Shown here in pieces: positions 1 through 12,337 of a DNA stretch of 64,000 nucleotides (its first letter is position 1; every line of letters begins with the position of its first letter). The notes under the pieces were generated by a model. The model had not been told where the DNA came from. It saw only the letters and a program-made list of their open reading frames with translations, and searched no databases. The position numbers and the translations under genes are program-made. The stretch lies in NCBI RefSeq assembly GCF_002931555.1, contig NZ_PSTZ01000007.1, forward strand, positions 744,001-808,000, given 5' to 3'. The DNA is from Pseudoclavibacter sp. RFBB5. GTDB taxonomy: Bacteria > Actinomycetota > Actinomycetes > Actinomycetales > Microbacteriaceae.

Positions 1-2284
1 CGACCAGGCGGAGCGTCTGGGCGGCGGAGGCGACGAGCGCGGCTGTCCCGCCCGTCACCCGACTCAGCGAGAACGCGACAGCCGGTGAGCAGGATGCGGA
101 GGCCTTGATGAGGCGCACGAGGTGCTCGGTCATGGCGGTGCGGTGCGGCTCCTCCACCCCGGCGAGGAGCGCATCGATGTCATCGACGACCAGCAAGCCC
201 GGGCTCGACGCGAGGTCTGCGGCGCACAGCTGGTCCCAGGCGGACTCAGGGTCCGACGAGAGGACGGTGATCCGCCCGACGGCAGAGTCGGACCGCTCGC
301 CGGACGCCTCGACGAGCACCGTGAGGCAGCCGGTCTTGCCGGTTCGAGGCCCGCCGATGACGGCCATCGCGCCGAGACCTGCATCAAAGCGAGCCGGTCG
401 CTGCTCGCGAGCGTCCGTGTCGTCGCTCAGCCCGAATGCGAGGCCCGGACCGTCCCCCGCGATCGCGGCAAGCGCGATCCGCGAGGGAAGGGCAGGGAGC
501 CACGGCCGCTGCGGCGGCAGATGACCGAGGTGAGCTTCACGTTCGACGGCCGCCAGGACGAGGCCCGCCACGGCCAGTCGCTCACGCTGCCGCACCTGGA
601 CTTCGACGATCCGGCTGTCGCGCACGACCAGGGCGAGCCCCGGTGAGTCGGCCGGCAGGCGCGCGGCGGACGCGGTGCCGATCAGCGCGGTGCTGTCCGC
701 TTCCGCGACCACGCGGAGACAGATGCGGATGCTGCAGTTGGCCAGCGTCGTCCCACGGACCGCGATCGCAGGCTGCTGGGAGCACAGGACGAGGTGCATC
801 CCGAGGCTCCTCCCCCTCGCTGAGATGTCCGCGAACACGGAATGCAGCGCGGCACCGGCGTCCACAAGCGCCTGGTACTCGTCGACGATGACGACCAACC
901 GTGCGAGGCCGGGCAGCTGGCCGATGTGGGTCGCACCGGCGGCTCGGAGCGCACGTTCACGCTCGCGGAGCTCGGCGCGCAGGCTGATCGCCGCCCGTTG
1001 CGCCTCGGCAGCATCCAAGTCGGTCACGATCCCCACACAGTGAGGGAGCTCGGCCAGAGGGTCGAACGTCGCGCCGCCCTTGAAGTCGAAGCACAGCACC
1101 TGTACCTCGCGACTGGACCTCGATTCTGTCAGCGCCAGCACCCAGGTCACGAGCAGCTCGCTCTTCCCCGAACCGGTCGTGCCCCCGATGACCGCGTGCG
1201 GGCCGTCGGTGACGAGGTCGATGCCGAACAGCGCGGTGCCGTGCGTGCCCAGCTGGGCGAACAGGCCGGCGCCTTCCAGCCTCGCTGGCTGGGCCCCGCC
1301 TCGGCTCGTGATCGAAGCGGCACGTCGCAGTTCTCCTGCGTCCTTGCCGTCGACGCCCGCCTGACCAGCCTCGTCGGAACGGCTCGGACCGGACGCGCGC
1401 AGCTGCTCCGCCGTCATGAACCTGGGCCGCAGCGTGACGCGACTGCCGTTCTCGAGCACGACGCTCGCGGCCGACGCGCTCTGCACATGGACGCGAACCG
1501 GCGCCGCGTTCGACGATTCGATACCTCGGCCTTCGGAGAGATCAAGGAGCAACCCGCCCTCGGCGACCTGCGCGTCGCCCCACCTCCACGGGCGGCCAAG
1601 CGTGGACAGTTCCTGAGCCAAGACTGCCCCAAGAACGCCGGCACAGATGCGGACCTCGCCCGCGCACGCCGCATGCTGGACGAGCAGCGCGCGCCCTGCC
1701 GCGAGCACCAGGCTGGTACTCCCGGTTATCTCGAACGTCGCACCGCCTCCGAAGACGGGAGCGTCGTCGAGCGTGAGGACGTGATCGAGACGTGAACGCA
1801 CGTCTTCGGGGAGGTGGCGCAGCTCACCGGACATGGGGAGGCGCACGCGCACCGAGCCGGATCCGAGGCAGAAGCGCTCTTGGGCTTCCAGGCGAGGTGC
1901 CGCCCGAGCGGTGCAGGTCTCCGCAGCGAGGGCCTCCAGCCTCCGCAGCTCGTCCGCGGCGAGCGACCGAGCCTGCTGGATGCACGCGTCGAGTTCGCGG
2001 TCGAACACGGCCTGCGCGCGCGTCTGCTGGGCGCTCGCCTGACGTCTCGACTCCGCGTAGCTGGCCACCGCCATGACGGGACCGAGCAGGGCGAACGCGA
2101 GCATCGCGGGTGACCCCAGAAGCAGCCAGAGCAGGATCGCAACGACGACCGGAGCCGAGGCCATGATGATGGGAAACGCCACCACTCTCGCATCGGCGAC
2201 GGGCGACGGCAGGCACAGGACGGGCTCGATCAGCCGGGGCCGCGCTTGTTCGTCCGGCGGCCCGTCACTCCGCTCAGTCGTCAC
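1..2284 (-). CDS. FtsK/SpoIIIE-domain ATPase, membrane-anchored (3' end cut by window edge)
   Basis: Minus-strand frame open from GTG 2284 to the left edge (761 residues visible, no stop). I read it directly from the sequence. The N-terminus has a hydrophobic hairpin at about residues 36-77. A middle domain of about 250 residues follows, then a canonical P-loop GTTGSGKS at about 368-375 and a VVIVDE-type Walker B stretch. A second P-loop-like motif, GGPRTGKT, lies near 644. Tandem ATPase modules behind an N-terminal membrane hairpin resemble EccC/YukBA-type FtsK/SpoIIIE proteins of type VII secretion more than chromosome-segregation FtsK. No ESX partner genes are visible, so the role is open. 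The GTG start overlaps the stop of the upstream DUF4192 gene by 11 nt and has an AGGA ribosome site, which indicates translational coupling. Identification as an FtsK/SpoIIIE ATPase is firm; its substrate is unknown. Confidence 0.85.
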   Translation of the reverse strand, partial: MTTERSDGPPDEQARPRLIEPVLCLPSPVADARVVAFPIIMASAPVVVAILLWLLLGSPAMLAFALLGPVMAVASYAESRRQASAQQTRAQAVFDRELDACIQQARSLAADELRRLEALAAETCTARAAPRLEAQERFCLGSGSVRVRLPMSGELRHLPEDVRSRLDHVLTLDDAPVFGGGATFEITGSTSLVLAAGRALLVQHAACAGEVRICAGVLGAVLAQELSTLGRPWRWGDAQVAEGGLLLDLSEGRGIESSNAAPVRVHVQSASAASVVLENGSRVTLRPRFMTAEQLRASGPSRSDEAGQAGVDGKDAGELRRAASITSRGGAQPARLEGAGLFAQLGTHGTALFGIDLVTDGPHAVIGGTTGSGKSELLVTWVLALTESRSSREVQVLCFDFKGGATFDPLAELPHCVGIVTDLDAAEAQRAAISLRAELRERERALRAAGATHIGQLPGLARLVVIVDEYQALVDAGAALHSVFADISARGRSLGMHLVLCSQQPAIAVRGTTLANCSIRICLRVVAEADSTALIGTASAARLPADSPGLALVVRDSRIVEVQVRQRERLAVAGLVLAAVEREAHLGHLPPQRPWLPALPSRIALAAIAGDGPGLAFGLSDDTDAREQRPARFDAGLGAMAVIGGPRTGKTGCLTVLVEASGERSDSAVGRITVLSSDPESAWDQLCAADLASSPGLLVVDDIDALLAGVEEPHRTAMTEHLVRLIKASASCSPAVAFSLSRVTGGTAALVASAAQTLRLV

Positions 2285-3359
2285 GTCCTGCAGCGGCGGC
2301 TTCCGGCTCATCCGACCACTGTTCGACAACGGCGAGCCAGGGTGGAACCACGGACCGTTCGACGAGCCAGGCGACACTCGAGGCAAGCGGATCGTCCGCG
2401 CTGACGCCGAGGGCTCTCTTCGCGAAGGCCGCCGCGGCGCTCGAACGCCCCGAGGCCCATTCGAGCCAGCTCATGCTGGCAAGGAGCACGGGTTCATCGT
2501 CGAGGTCGACGAGCTCGGCGAGACGTCGGAGGATCGCGGCGGCTTGGCGAACACGTCTGCGGGAGAACTCGGGCAAGGGTCGGTGCACGTCCTCCTCGCC
2601 CATCACCGTGCTCCAGACCGGCGCCAGCGAGAGCAGGTCGCTGTGGGCGCCGAACCCGATCGTCACGAGGAGGAGTTCCGAGGTGTGGCGGCCTCGGAGC
2701 ATGCAGAGCAGATGTGCGAGTTCCGCGTCTGCCGGAGCAGCGCGGAACGTGTCAGGCGCGAAGGCCGCAAGCCACCGCTGCCGCATCGATGGCAGGTCAT
2801 CCTCGCCGTCGTGGTGCTGCCAGTGTCGCTCATCCTCCTCCGCAAATCGAAGCCTCCTGGTCACGGACGCGGGCGTGATCAGCGACTCGTCCCCCGGCTT
2901 TGCCGTAGCCTGCACCCACTCCTCCTGCGAGCCCAGCGCGCGCGGGCCGATGTCACAGCAGTCGACGTCGTCGCATCCGTAGACACCCCAGGCGTCAGCA
3001 GCTCGGCAGATGCAGGCAGCCACCTCGATTCCCGCGCGGTCTGCCGCTGCGACGAGCTCCTCGGCAACCACGGAGAAGGGGGGCCGCGGCCCGGACCCGA
3101 AGGGCAGGTCCGGGCACAGGACGAAGACGACTCGCTCGATGCTTCTCAGGTGCGAGAGGTGACCGATCACCGCGTTCGCGTACGGGGCCGCACCCGCCGA
3201 AGATGGCTCCGGCACCTCCGGCAAGTCGAAGCGAAGGACCACGCCTCCCCGTTTCCCGCTGAGCGGTATGGCGACAAGGGAGCCGACGGGTGAGTAGCCG
3301 AGGAGACGAGGCACGGCGTCGAGGATCTGCTTCGGCGTGCTGAGGCGAATCTGTTGCAT
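2274..3359 (-). CDS. DUF4192 family protein
   Basis: 361 residues, matching the actinobacterial DUF4192 family. It starts with the typical segment containing STPKQILDAVPRLLGYSP and has a Cys-rich patch (CDDVDCCD) near residue 130. No catalytic motif is recognised and the family has no firmly known function. It is soluble, with no signal peptide or membrane span. A TAGCGT hexamer lies exactly 6 nt upstream of the ATG, so the mRNA is probably leaderless. It is co-transcribed with, and overlaps by 11 nt, the downstream FtsK/SpoIIIE-type gene. Family assignment is confident; the function is not known. Confidence 0.85.
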   Translation of the reverse strand: MQQIRLSTPKQILDAVPRLLGYSPVGSLVAIPLSGKRGGVVLRFDLPEVPEPSSAGAAPYANAVIGHLSHLRSIERVVFVLCPDLPFGSGPRPPFSVVAEELVAAADRAGIEVAACICRAADAWGVYGCDDVDCCDIGPRALGSQEEWVQATAKPGDESLITPASVTRRLRFAEEDERHWQHHDGEDDLPSMRQRWLAAFAPDTFRAAPADAELAHLLCMLRGRHTSELLLVTIGFGAHSDLLSLAPVWSTVMGEEDVHRPLPEFSRRRVRQAAAILRRLAELVDLDDEPVLLASMSWLEWASGRSSAAAAFAKRALGVSADDPLASSVAWLVERSVVPPWLAVVEQWSDEPEAAAAGRDD

Positions 3360-3365
3360 GCCCAG

Positions 3366-3371
3366 ACGCTA
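3366..3371 (-). promoter_or_regulatory. -10 element (TAGCGT) of a leaderless promoter for the DUF4192 gene
   Basis: TAGCGT on the minus strand is separated by 6 nt from the ATG at 3359. The same TAnnnT-N5-7-start arrangement precedes several other genes in this window, which supports transcription starting at or next to the start codon. No clear -35 was seen. Confidence 0.5.
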
Positions 3372-3475
3372 GGCCTCACGTCAACGGCGCGGTTCCGTGG
3401 CGGCCTCGCCTGTGGACAGCGCGAAACTCACGCGTCTGTGACGACGAAGTGAACGGAGCAGACGACGACGTGAAA

Positions 3476-3515
3476 GAAGCACGGCACGCGGAAGAATATC
3501 CGCGTGCCGTGCTTC
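3476..3515 (-). terminator. Rho-independent terminator after the DUF5684 gene
   Basis: A perfect 17-bp inverted repeat (arms 3476-3492 and 3499-3515) encloses a 6-nt loop. On the minus strand the hairpin is followed by TTTC. It lies just beyond the stop codon of the DUF5684 gene. Confidence 0.85.
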
Positions 3516-3546
3516 GGGGCTGGACGACGCCGCGTCCAGTGCGCTG

Positions 3547-4299
3547 TCAGTGCTGAGCTGGGGGCTGCTGACCGTAGGGCTGCTGGTTCTCGGGGGCCCG
3601 GCCAAGCGGCGGCTGCTGAACGGGAGGCTGCCCGTACGGCTGCTGCGTCGGTGCCTGGCCGTACGGCTGCTGCCCATACGGCTGCTGCGCCGGGGCCTGA
3701 CCATAGGGCTGCTGGCCGTTGGGCTGCGCCGGGGCCTGACCATAGGGCTGCTGGCCGTTGGGCTGGGCCGGGGCCTGACCATACGGCTGAGCGGGAGTCT
3801 GTCCGTAGCCCGACTGCACCGGTGCCTGTCCGTACGCCTGCCCCTGGGCCCCAGGCGCGTAGCCGACTGCGCCCTGCTGCTGGCCGTACTGGCCACCGAG
3901 GTTCATGAGTGCCGGGTTCCAACGCGAGCTGTCGAAGCCGATGATGGCGAGCCACACGATAGGGAGGAAGATGTAGAGCAGCACCCAGACGCCGCTCTTG
4001 CCGAAGCCAAGACCGATGCGGTAGGCGGCGATCGCCATGAGGACGACGAGCGCGATGTTGACGCCGGGGATGAAGCCGACGAGGACCCACCAACCGGGGA
4101 AGCCCGCGGCCTCGACGAATGTCCACGAGTTGTAGACCGGAACCCAGGCCTTCCAGGCCTCGATGCCCATCTTCGTGAACACCTTGGACATGATCCACGC
4201 GGTGAGCGCGTACGCGCCGAGCACGATGACGAGCCACAGGAGGATCCCGAGGGCGCCGATACCGGCAGCAGCCTGATCGCCGTAAGCGATGATTTCCAT
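3547..4299 (-). CDS. DUF5684 membrane protein with a Pro/Gln/Gly/Tyr-rich tail
   Basis: 250 residues. The N-terminal 125 residues contain about four hydrophobic spans. Between the first and second spans is the family signature: a Lys-Ala-Trp-x-Pro-x-Tyr-Asn segment ([10 protein letters not shown]) followed by [17 protein letters not shown]. That places it in the DUF5684 family, small integral membrane proteins found near or fused to signal peptidases in some genomes. The C-terminal 115 residues are low-complexity repeats of PYGQ and AQPNGQQ type and are probably cytosolic and disordered. It has its own terminator. The plus-strand frame over the same span is an antisense shadow. The biochemical role is unknown. 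Confidence 0.85.
   Translation of the reverse strand: MEIIAYGDQAAAGIGALGILLWLVIVLGAYALTAWIMSKVFTKMGIEAWKAWVPVYNSWTFVEAAGFPGWWVLVGFIPGVNIALVVLMAIAAYRIGLGFGKSGVWVLLYIFLPIVWLAIIGFDSSRWNPALMNLGGQYGQQQGAVGYAPGAQGQAYGQAPVQSGYGQTPAQPYGQAPAQPNGQQPYGQAPAQPNGQQPYGQAPAQQPYGQQPYGQAPTQQPYGQPPVQQPPLGRAPENQQPYGQQPPAQH
3685..3762. repeat. 39-bp exact tandem duplication in the DUF5684 tail
   Basis: Two identical 39-bp units (3685-3723 and 3724-3762) encode two copies of the 13-residue block [14 protein letters not shown] third, partial copy follows. The unit is a multiple of three, so copy number can change without a frameshift. Confidence 0.9.
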
Positions 4300-4470
4300 T
4301 GAGGAGTCACTTTCTGATATTCAGTCGACGTCTGCGTCGAGCGCGGGGAGTGCGCATGAGCCAGAAATCGCAGACATGGTACAAAGTAGCGGCGTTTCAA
4401 CGACTTTGTCGATGGGGAGCGCTCCCCTGCGCGCCTGTGTTCGGCAACACCGATGCCCCTCGTGGAGAGA

Positions 4471-5286
4471 TCAAAGGCCTTCCGGCACGATCAGCCGCGC
4501 CGCGCCCGGTCCTGTTGGTTCGAGTTCCCAACCGGCGTCGCGGCAGAAGTCCGACAGCTCTTCCGCATCCTGCAGCGCCGCCGCCCGGTCGGGCTGCGAC
4601 GAGGCGCGCGTGATGAGACCGCGGGTGAAGAGGCCCTTGCCTCGCTTGTTGAAGTGGTTGAGTGAGCGCACGGCGCCGTCGGCGGACCTCGAGACGACGT
4701 CGATGGACACATGCTGCTGAGCGGCTTCGACGGGCCCGAGCGCGGAATACGCCTTCGATCGAAGGTCCACCACAAGACCTCTGTGCGCCGACAGCGCCTG
4801 GCTCGCCGCTGGAGCCCACCGGCGTGCGGCCGCGACACCGCCGAGCCGTGACGCCGCAGAGAGCCGGTAGGCGGGGATGCCTTCTCCCCCGCCGACGAGC
4901 CCGAACAGGGCGGAGTGAACCGCCACGTGGTGCGCCGCCCAGCTCAGCTGGGACGCCGTCAGGGTCGGGGCGTCGAGGGCGTCGTAGAGCACACCCGTAT
5001 ACCGGAGCAGCGCTGGCATGCGAGGGGCCGAGCGGAGCGTGCGGTTCCTGTTGAGCTCGATCTCCGCTTGCTTCTCGGAGATCTTGAGCACCTTGCGGGC
5101 TGTCTCGCGGTCGTGGGAGAGGCTGTGCAGCTCGCTGACGACGAGCTCACGCGTCGCCGCGAACGTCTCCGACCAGCTGAGCCCGCCTGCTTCCGGGCTC
5201 TCGACCAATTCGCCCGTGAACGCAGCGTTGCCGCCGTCCCGTTTGGTTTCGGACGGCGGCAACAGCAGCAGGAGACCTTCGGTCAC
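4471..5286 (-). CDS. yaaA: YaaA/DUF328 family peroxide-stress protein
   Basis: 271 residues beginning with LLLLLPPSETK, the diagnostic YaaA N-terminus. Later typical blocks are RYTGVLYDAL, RLSAASRLGG, DLRSKAY and HFNKRGKGLFTR. In Escherichia coli, YaaA limits free iron and oxidative DNA damage during peroxide stress. The protein is cytosolic. The GTG start at 5286 overlaps the atpC stop (GTGA), so it is the last gene of the ATP synthase transcription unit. Its length is normal for the family. The family is clear; the stress role is transferred from E. coli. Confidence 0.9.
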   Translation of the reverse strand: MTEGLLLLLPPSETKRDGGNAAFTGELVESPEAGGLSWSETFAATRELVVSELHSLSHDRETARKVLKISEKQAEIELNRNRTLRSAPRMPALLRYTGVLYDALDAPTLTASQLSWAAHHVAVHSALFGLVGGGEGIPAYRLSAASRLGGVAAARRWAPAASQALSAHRGLVVDLRSKAYSALGPVEAAQQHVSIDVVSRSADGAVRSLNHFNKRGKGLFTRGLITRASSQPDRAAALQDAEELSDFCRDAGWELEPTGPGAARLIVPEGL

Positions 5287-5561
5287 TCCCCGGAGACGAG
5301 TTCAGCCTCGCCGGCGACGACCGTGACGACGTCGCTGTTCACCGAGAGGAAGCCGCCCTCGGCGTTGGCGACGATCTTCGATCCGTCGGCAGCCGTGATG
5401 CGAACCTGTCCGGCACCCAGGGCAGCGAGCACAGGCTCGTGGCCGGCGAGGATTCCGATCTCGCCCTCGGAGGTGCGAGCGACGACCATGGTCGCGCTGC
5501 CTTCCCAGACGAGCTTGGTTGCTTCGACGACCTTGACGGTCAGTTCGCCTTTGCCTGCCAT
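5283..5561 (-). CDS. atpC: ATP synthase epsilon subunit (short form)
   Basis: 92 residues starting MAGKGELTVKVV. It contains the beta-sandwich signature GEIGILAGHEPVLAAL and the GGFLSVNSDVVTVVA strand pair. This is the central-stalk subunit that couples and regulates the F1 motor. It ends directly after the beta-sandwich, so the C-terminal two-helix inhibitory domain of longer homologues (about 130-140 residues) is absent. I chose ATG 5561, which lies 2 nt beyond the atpD stop. A longer frame reaches back to 5594 but runs into atpD. The stop overlaps the start of yaaA. Confidence 0.93.
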   Translation of the reverse strand: MAGKGELTVKVVEATKLVWEGSATMVVARTSEGEIGILAGHEPVLAALGAGQVRITAADGSKIVANAEGGFLSVNSDVVTVVAGEAELVSGE

Positions 5562-5563
5562 GA

Positions 5564-7060
<1,497 letters not shown>

Positions 7061-7957
7061 TTATGCGGTTGCGAGCGCGTCCGCGCCGCCCACGATCTCG
7101 GAAATCTGCTGCGTGATCTCTGCCTGGCGCGCGTTGTTCGCGAGCCTGGTGTAGTCGCGCACCAGGGTGTCTGCGTTGTCGGAAGCCGCGCTCATCGCGC
7201 GCTGACGGGCAGCGTGCTCGGATGCGGCGGAGTGCAGCATGGCGTTGAAGAGGCGCGCCTGGATGTAGTCGGGAAGCAGTGCGTGGAGCACCGTCTCCGC
7301 ATCCGGCTCGAACTCGTACAGCGGGAGCAGCGGGGCCTCTTCCACGACGTCGTCGCTTTCGACGACCTCGAGCGGCAGGAGCCGCACGACGGTCGGCGTC
7401 TGCGTGACCATCGACTGGAACCGGTTGTAGACGTAGTGGATCTCCTCCACGCCGCCTTCTTCGAACGGAATCGTGAACCGTTCGACCAGTGCCTCGCCGA
7501 GCTCCTTCGCGGTCTGGAAGACCGGGAGGTCCGTCGAGCCCGTCCACTGCTTCTCGCTCGCGCGCTTGCGGAAGGCGAAGTAGCCGACCGCCTTGCGCCC
7601 GATGAGGTAGTGGACGACTTCCTTGCCCTCTGATTCGAGGAGGTTCGTGAGGCCCTCGGCCTCGCGAAGCACGCTCGAGGAGAAGGCTCCGTTGAGGCCT
7701 CGGTCGCTCGTGAAGACGACGACCGCGACGCGGCGGACCTCTTCACGCTCGGTGACGAGGATGTGATCGATGTCCGTGTAGCTGGCCACTGCCGAGACTG
7801 CCTCGGTGATCGCCTGCGCGTACGGGTTCGACTCGGCCATGCGTTTCCGCGCCTTGGTGATGCGCGAAGTGGCGATCAGCTCCATGGCGCGGGTGACCTT
7901 CTTCATCGTCTGGGCAGACTTGATCTTCTGCCGGTAGACCCGAAGTTGTGCTCCCAT
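7061..7957 (-). CDS. atpG: ATP synthase gamma subunit
   Basis: 298 residues. The N-terminus [20 protein letters not shown] and the C-terminal helix ending in [18 protein letters not shown] are the conserved coiled coil of the rotating central shaft. [12 protein letters not shown] in the middle is the other family signature. It lies between atpA and atpD in the canonical order. There is nothing unusual in length or composition. Confidence 0.97.
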   Translation of the reverse strand: MGAQLRVYRQKIKSAQTMKKVTRAMELIATSRITKARKRMAESNPYAQAITEAVSAVASYTDIDHILVTEREEVRRVAVVVFTSDRGLNGAFSSSVLREAEGLTNLLESEGKEVVHYLIGRKAVGYFAFRKRASEKQWTGSTDLPVFQTAKELGEALVERFTIPFEEGGVEEIHYVYNRFQSMVTQTPTVVRLLPLEVVESDDVVEEAPLLPLYEFEPDAETVLHALLPDYIQARLFNAMLHSAASEHAARQRAMSAASDNADTLVRDYTRLANNARQAEITQQISEIVGGADALATA

Positions 7958-7995
7958 GCTTCTCCTGTGCTCGTCGTCGAAGTCGTCGAGGGCGC

Positions 7996-9621
7996 CTAGC
8001 GGCGCTTCTTGACGATCTTCTCCTGCTCGATCTCGTCAGCGGCGACCTGTTCGGCGCTTGCGACGAGCGGAGTTCCGTCGTTCTTGAGGTACGTCTTCAC
8101 GAAGGCGTCGACACCGTCGGCCATGGCCTTCAGCGTGTCGTCTTCGAGCTTCCCGCTGTCGCGGAGGAGGCTGAGGACGTCGGTGTTGCGCTCGAGGTAC
8201 TCGAGGAGCTCGCGCTCGAAGCGGAGCACCTCGTCGACCGGGACGAGGTCGAGCTTGCCGTTGGTTCCGGCCCAGATCGCGACGACCTGCTGCTCGACGG
8301 GGTACGGCGAGTACTGCGGCTGCTTGAGGAGCTCGGTGAGGCGTGCGCCACGCTCGAGCTGCTTGCGCGTCGTCGCGTCGAGGTCGGACGCGAACATCGC
8401 GAAGGCCTGCTGCGAACGGTACTGGGCGAGTTCGAGCTTGAGCGTTCCCGAGACCTTCTTGATGTGCTTCTGCTGCGCGTCGCCACCGACTCGCGAGACG
8501 GAGATTCCGACGTCGACCGCAGGACGCTGGTTGGCGTTGAAGAGGTCGGACTGGAGGAAGATCTGGCCGTCCGTGATCGAGATCACGTTGGTCGGGATGT
8601 ACGCGGAGACGTCGTTGGCCTTCGTCTCGATGATCGGAAGACCGGTCATCGAGCCTGCACCCATCGCGTCGGAGAGCTTCGCGCAACGCTCGAGCAGACG
8701 GGAGTGCAGGTAGAACACGTCACCCGGGTAGGCCTCGCGGCCCGGCGGGCGGCGCAGGAGGAGCGAGACGGCGCGGTAAGCCTCAGCCTGCTTCGACAGG
8801 TCGTCGAAGACGATGAGGACGTGCTTGCCCTCGTACATCCACTGCTGGCCGATGGCCGAGCCGGTGTACGGAGCGAGGTACTTGAAGCCTGCAGGGTCGG
8901 ATGCGGGAGACGCGACGATCGTCGTGTACTCCATTGCTCCGGCGTCTTCCAGCGCGCCCTTGACGGAGGCGATGGTCGAGCCCTTCTGGCCGACGGCGAC
9001 GTAGATGCAGCGAACCTGCTTGTTGACGTCGCCCGACTCCCAGTTGGCCTTCTGGTTGATGATGGCGTCGATCGCGATGGCCGTCTTGCCGGTCTGGCGG
9101 TCGCCGATGATCAGCTGTCGCTGGCCACGGCCGACGGGGATCATCGCGTCGATGGCCTTGATGCCGGTCTCGAGTGGCTCGTGCACCGACTTGCGGTCCA
9201 TGACGCCTGGAGCCTGGAGCTCGAGGGCGCGGCGCCCGGACGTCGCGATCTCGCCGAGTCCGTCGATCGCGTTCCCGAGCGGGTCGACGACGCGGCCGAG
9301 GTAGCCGTCGCCGACTGGGACGGAGAGGACCTCACCGGTGCGGCGGACTTCCATGCCCTCGACGATGCCCTGGAACTCGCCGAGGACGATGACGCCGATG
9401 CTGCTCTCGTCGAGGTTCTGGGCCAGGCCGAGCGTTCCGTCGGCGAAGGTGATGAGCTCGTTGGCCATGACGCCAGGGAGACCCTCGACGTGCGCGATGC
9501 CGTCCGAGGCGTCAACCACGGTGCCGACCTCGGTCGCCGTGGCGCCTTCCGGACGGTATGAGGAAGCGAACTGCTGAAGCGCGTCGCGGATCTCATCCGG
9601 ATTGATTGTGAGTTCTGACAT
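7996..9621 (-). CDS. atpA: ATP synthase alpha subunit
   Basis: 541 residues. The non-catalytic nucleotide site has the P-loop GDRQTGKT near residue 172. Other family blocks are [28 protein letters not shown] and [24 protein letters not shown]. The C-terminus ends in a Lys/Arg-rich tail ([10 protein letters not shown]). It forms the alpha3beta3 hexamer with atpD. The ATG at 9621 has an upstream AAGGGAA ribosome site. Spacing to atpH (52 nt) and atpG (38 nt) fits a single operon. Confidence 0.98.
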   Translation of the reverse strand: MSELTINPDEIRDALQQFASSYRPEGATATEVGTVVDASDGIAHVEGLPGVMANELITFADGTLGLAQNLDESSIGVIVLGEFQGIVEGMEVRRTGEVLSVPVGDGYLGRVVDPLGNAIDGLGEIATSGRRALELQAPGVMDRKSVHEPLETGIKAIDAMIPVGRGQRQLIIGDRQTGKTAIAIDAIINQKANWESGDVNKQVRCIYVAVGQKGSTIASVKGALEDAGAMEYTTIVASPASDPAGFKYLAPYTGSAIGQQWMYEGKHVLIVFDDLSKQAEAYRAVSLLLRRPPGREAYPGDVFYLHSRLLERCAKLSDAMGAGSMTGLPIIETKANDVSAYIPTNVISITDGQIFLQSDLFNANQRPAVDVGISVSRVGGDAQQKHIKKVSGTLKLELAQYRSQQAFAMFASDLDATTRKQLERGARLTELLKQPQYSPYPVEQQVVAIWAGTNGKLDLVPVDEVLRFERELLEYLERNTDVLSLLRDSGKLEDDTLKAMADGVDAFVKTYLKNDGTPLVASAEQVAADEIEQEKIVKKRR

Positions 9622-9673
9622 GTTCTTCCCTTGTCGTCCGGGGCCTCGCCCCGAGAGTTTCAGTGCGTGAGGC

Positions 9674-10465
9674 TCAGGCGAGCTGCAGGCGGAGGTTGTT
9701 GAGTCGAGCGGCGACGCTGTCGTCGATCACGTCATCGCCAAGCTGCACGCGCAGGCCGCCGATGATCTTCGGGTCGATGACCGTCGTGACGGAGACGCGT
9801 CGGTTGAAGCGACGCGTCAGTCCCGCCTCGAGCTTCGCAAGCTGCTCGGGGGCGAGCGGACTCGCCACCGTGACCGTTGCGACCGAGCGGCCTGCCTGGT
9901 CGGCAACCACTTCGCCAGCCCACGTGAGGAGGCGGCGCGTGCGGCGACCGAACGGGTTGCCCACGAGCTCACGGAGGATCAGCAGGCTTGGCGCGCTGAT
10001 CTTGCCCGCGAAGAGGCGTTCGATGAGCTGCGACTTGACAGCCGAGTCTCCGAGGCGCGACCCGAGCGTGAGCTCGAGCTCCGGGTTGGCGCTGATCGTG
10101 TCAGCGACCGTGGTGAGCTCGCCGGCGATCGCCGACTGCTCTCCTGCGGTCTGGGCCGTGGCACGGACTGCGAGTTCCTGCAGGCCGAGCGCGAACTCAT
10201 GGTTGCTCGACCAGGTCTGGCTGACAGCGTCCTGGAGGAGCTGCAGCGCACGCGGGCCGAGGTGCGATCCGAAGACCTTCCCTGCGAGCTCGCGCCTGGC
10301 GCTGACGTCGGCGGCGGGGTTGGACAGTGCTGCGAGGAGGTGCTGGTTGGCGCCCGCCGCGTTGACCGCCGCGAACACCTGCTCAGCATCTCCAAGCTCT
10401 GCCTGGCCCCAGCCGTCGACGCTGTTCTTGAGGGCTGCCAGTGCGTGTCTGGTCGCGCTTCCCAT
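9674..10465 (-). CDS. atpH: ATP synthase delta subunit (extended actinobacterial form)
   Basis: 263 residues, longer than the about 180 residues of E. coli delta, with the additional length in the N-terminal half as is usual in actinobacteria. The C-terminal family signature is visible as [28 protein letters not shown], split here by its Gly-Gly-Leu core. It is the peripheral stalk subunit that joins F1 to the b subunits. The start codon shares one base with the atpF stop (TGATG), so the two are translationally coupled. Confidence 0.95.
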   Translation of the reverse strand: MGSATRHALAALKNSVDGWGQAELGDAEQVFAAVNAAGANQHLLAALSNPAADVSARRELAGKVFGSHLGPRALQLLQDAVSQTWSSNHEFALGLQELAVRATAQTAGEQSAIAGELTTVADTISANPELELTLGSRLGDSAVKSQLIERLFAGKISAPSLLILRELVGNPFGRRTRRLLTWAGEVVADQAGRSVATVTVASPLAPEQLAKLEAGLTRRFNRRVSVTTVIDPKIIGGLRVQLGDDVIDDSVAARLNNLRLQLA

Positions 10466-11034
10466 CAGCTGTGCGTTCCTGCCTTCTGGTCGTTGTCGAG
10501 GTCGCTCAGGAACCGGTCGACGTAGGCCGTCGAACGGCTGTCCTCGCGCAGGCTCTCACCGACGACGCCGGAGGCGAGGTCGAGTGCGAGCGTGCCCACC
10601 TCGGCGCGGAGCGAGACGATCGCCGTCTGGCGCTCCGCCTCGATCTGCGCCTTTGCGGAAGCGGTCATCCGGTCGAGCTCAGCCTGCGTCTCGGCCTTCT
10701 TCTGGACCTTGATCTGGTCTGCGTCGACGCGAGCCTGCTCGCGGATCTCCGCGGCTTCGGTTCGCGCGGCGGCGAGAAGCTTCTCGTTCTCGTCGCGCTT
10801 GGCAGCGGCCTCGGCCTGAGCGATCTCCGCCTTGCGGATGCCGCCCTCGATCTGCGCTTCGCGCTCGTCGAGAACCTTGCGGAGTGCCGGGATGGCGAAC
10901 TTCCAGAAGAAGAATCCGAGCACAACGAAGACGACCAACGACCAGACAATGTCATACGTAGCGGGAAGGAGGACGTTGCCGCCCTCTTCCGCTGCGAGCG
11001 TCGACGTTGCCGCCGACAGTACGAAGGTGCTCAT
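10465..11034 (-). CDS. atpF: ATP synthase b subunit
   Basis: 189 residues. One hydrophobic N-terminal span (about residues 25-47, containing LVVFVVLGFFFWKFAIP) is followed by a long charged Ala/Glu/Lys/Arg coiled coil, the layout of the b subunit that forms the peripheral stalk. It lies between atpE and atpH in canonical order and overlaps atpH by one base. Confidence 0.95.
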   Translation of the reverse strand: MSTFVLSAATSTLAAEEGGNVLLPATYDIVWSLVVFVVLGFFFWKFAIPALRKVLDEREAQIEGGIRKAEIAQAEAAAKRDENEKLLAAARTEAAEIREQARVDADQIKVQKKAETQAELDRMTASAKAQIEAERQTAIVSLRAEVGTLALDLASGVVGESLREDSRSTAYVDRFLSDLDNDQKAGTHS

Positions 11035-11046
11035 GTGCGGACCCGC

Positions 11047-12244
<1,198 letters not shown>

Positions 12245-12337
12245 ACGAGAAGGACCCCTTCTCGGCGCACCTGGATCAGCCTATCAAGAAATCCCCAGGC
12301 AGGAGTGCAGTTCGGGCCTCCAGAGCCAACTTTTCTA

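Noticed and set aside
842-1795. Plus-strand open frame of 317 codons at the left edge
   Set aside because: Antisense to the FtsK/SpoIIIE-type gene, whose two P-loops read clearly on the minus strand.
3408-3424. CTGTGGACAG near 3411 and again near 62006 as DnaA boxes or a replication origin
   Set aside because: Single isolated copies differing from the DnaA box consensus, with no cluster, AT-rich region or dnaA/dnaN neighbours.
3685-3800. Short regular repeats as a possible CRISPR array
   Set aside because: They are in-frame coding repeats without spacers.
7948-9561. Plus-strand open frame of 537 codons across atpA
   Set aside because: Antisense to atpA, same compositional bias as other high-GC shadows.
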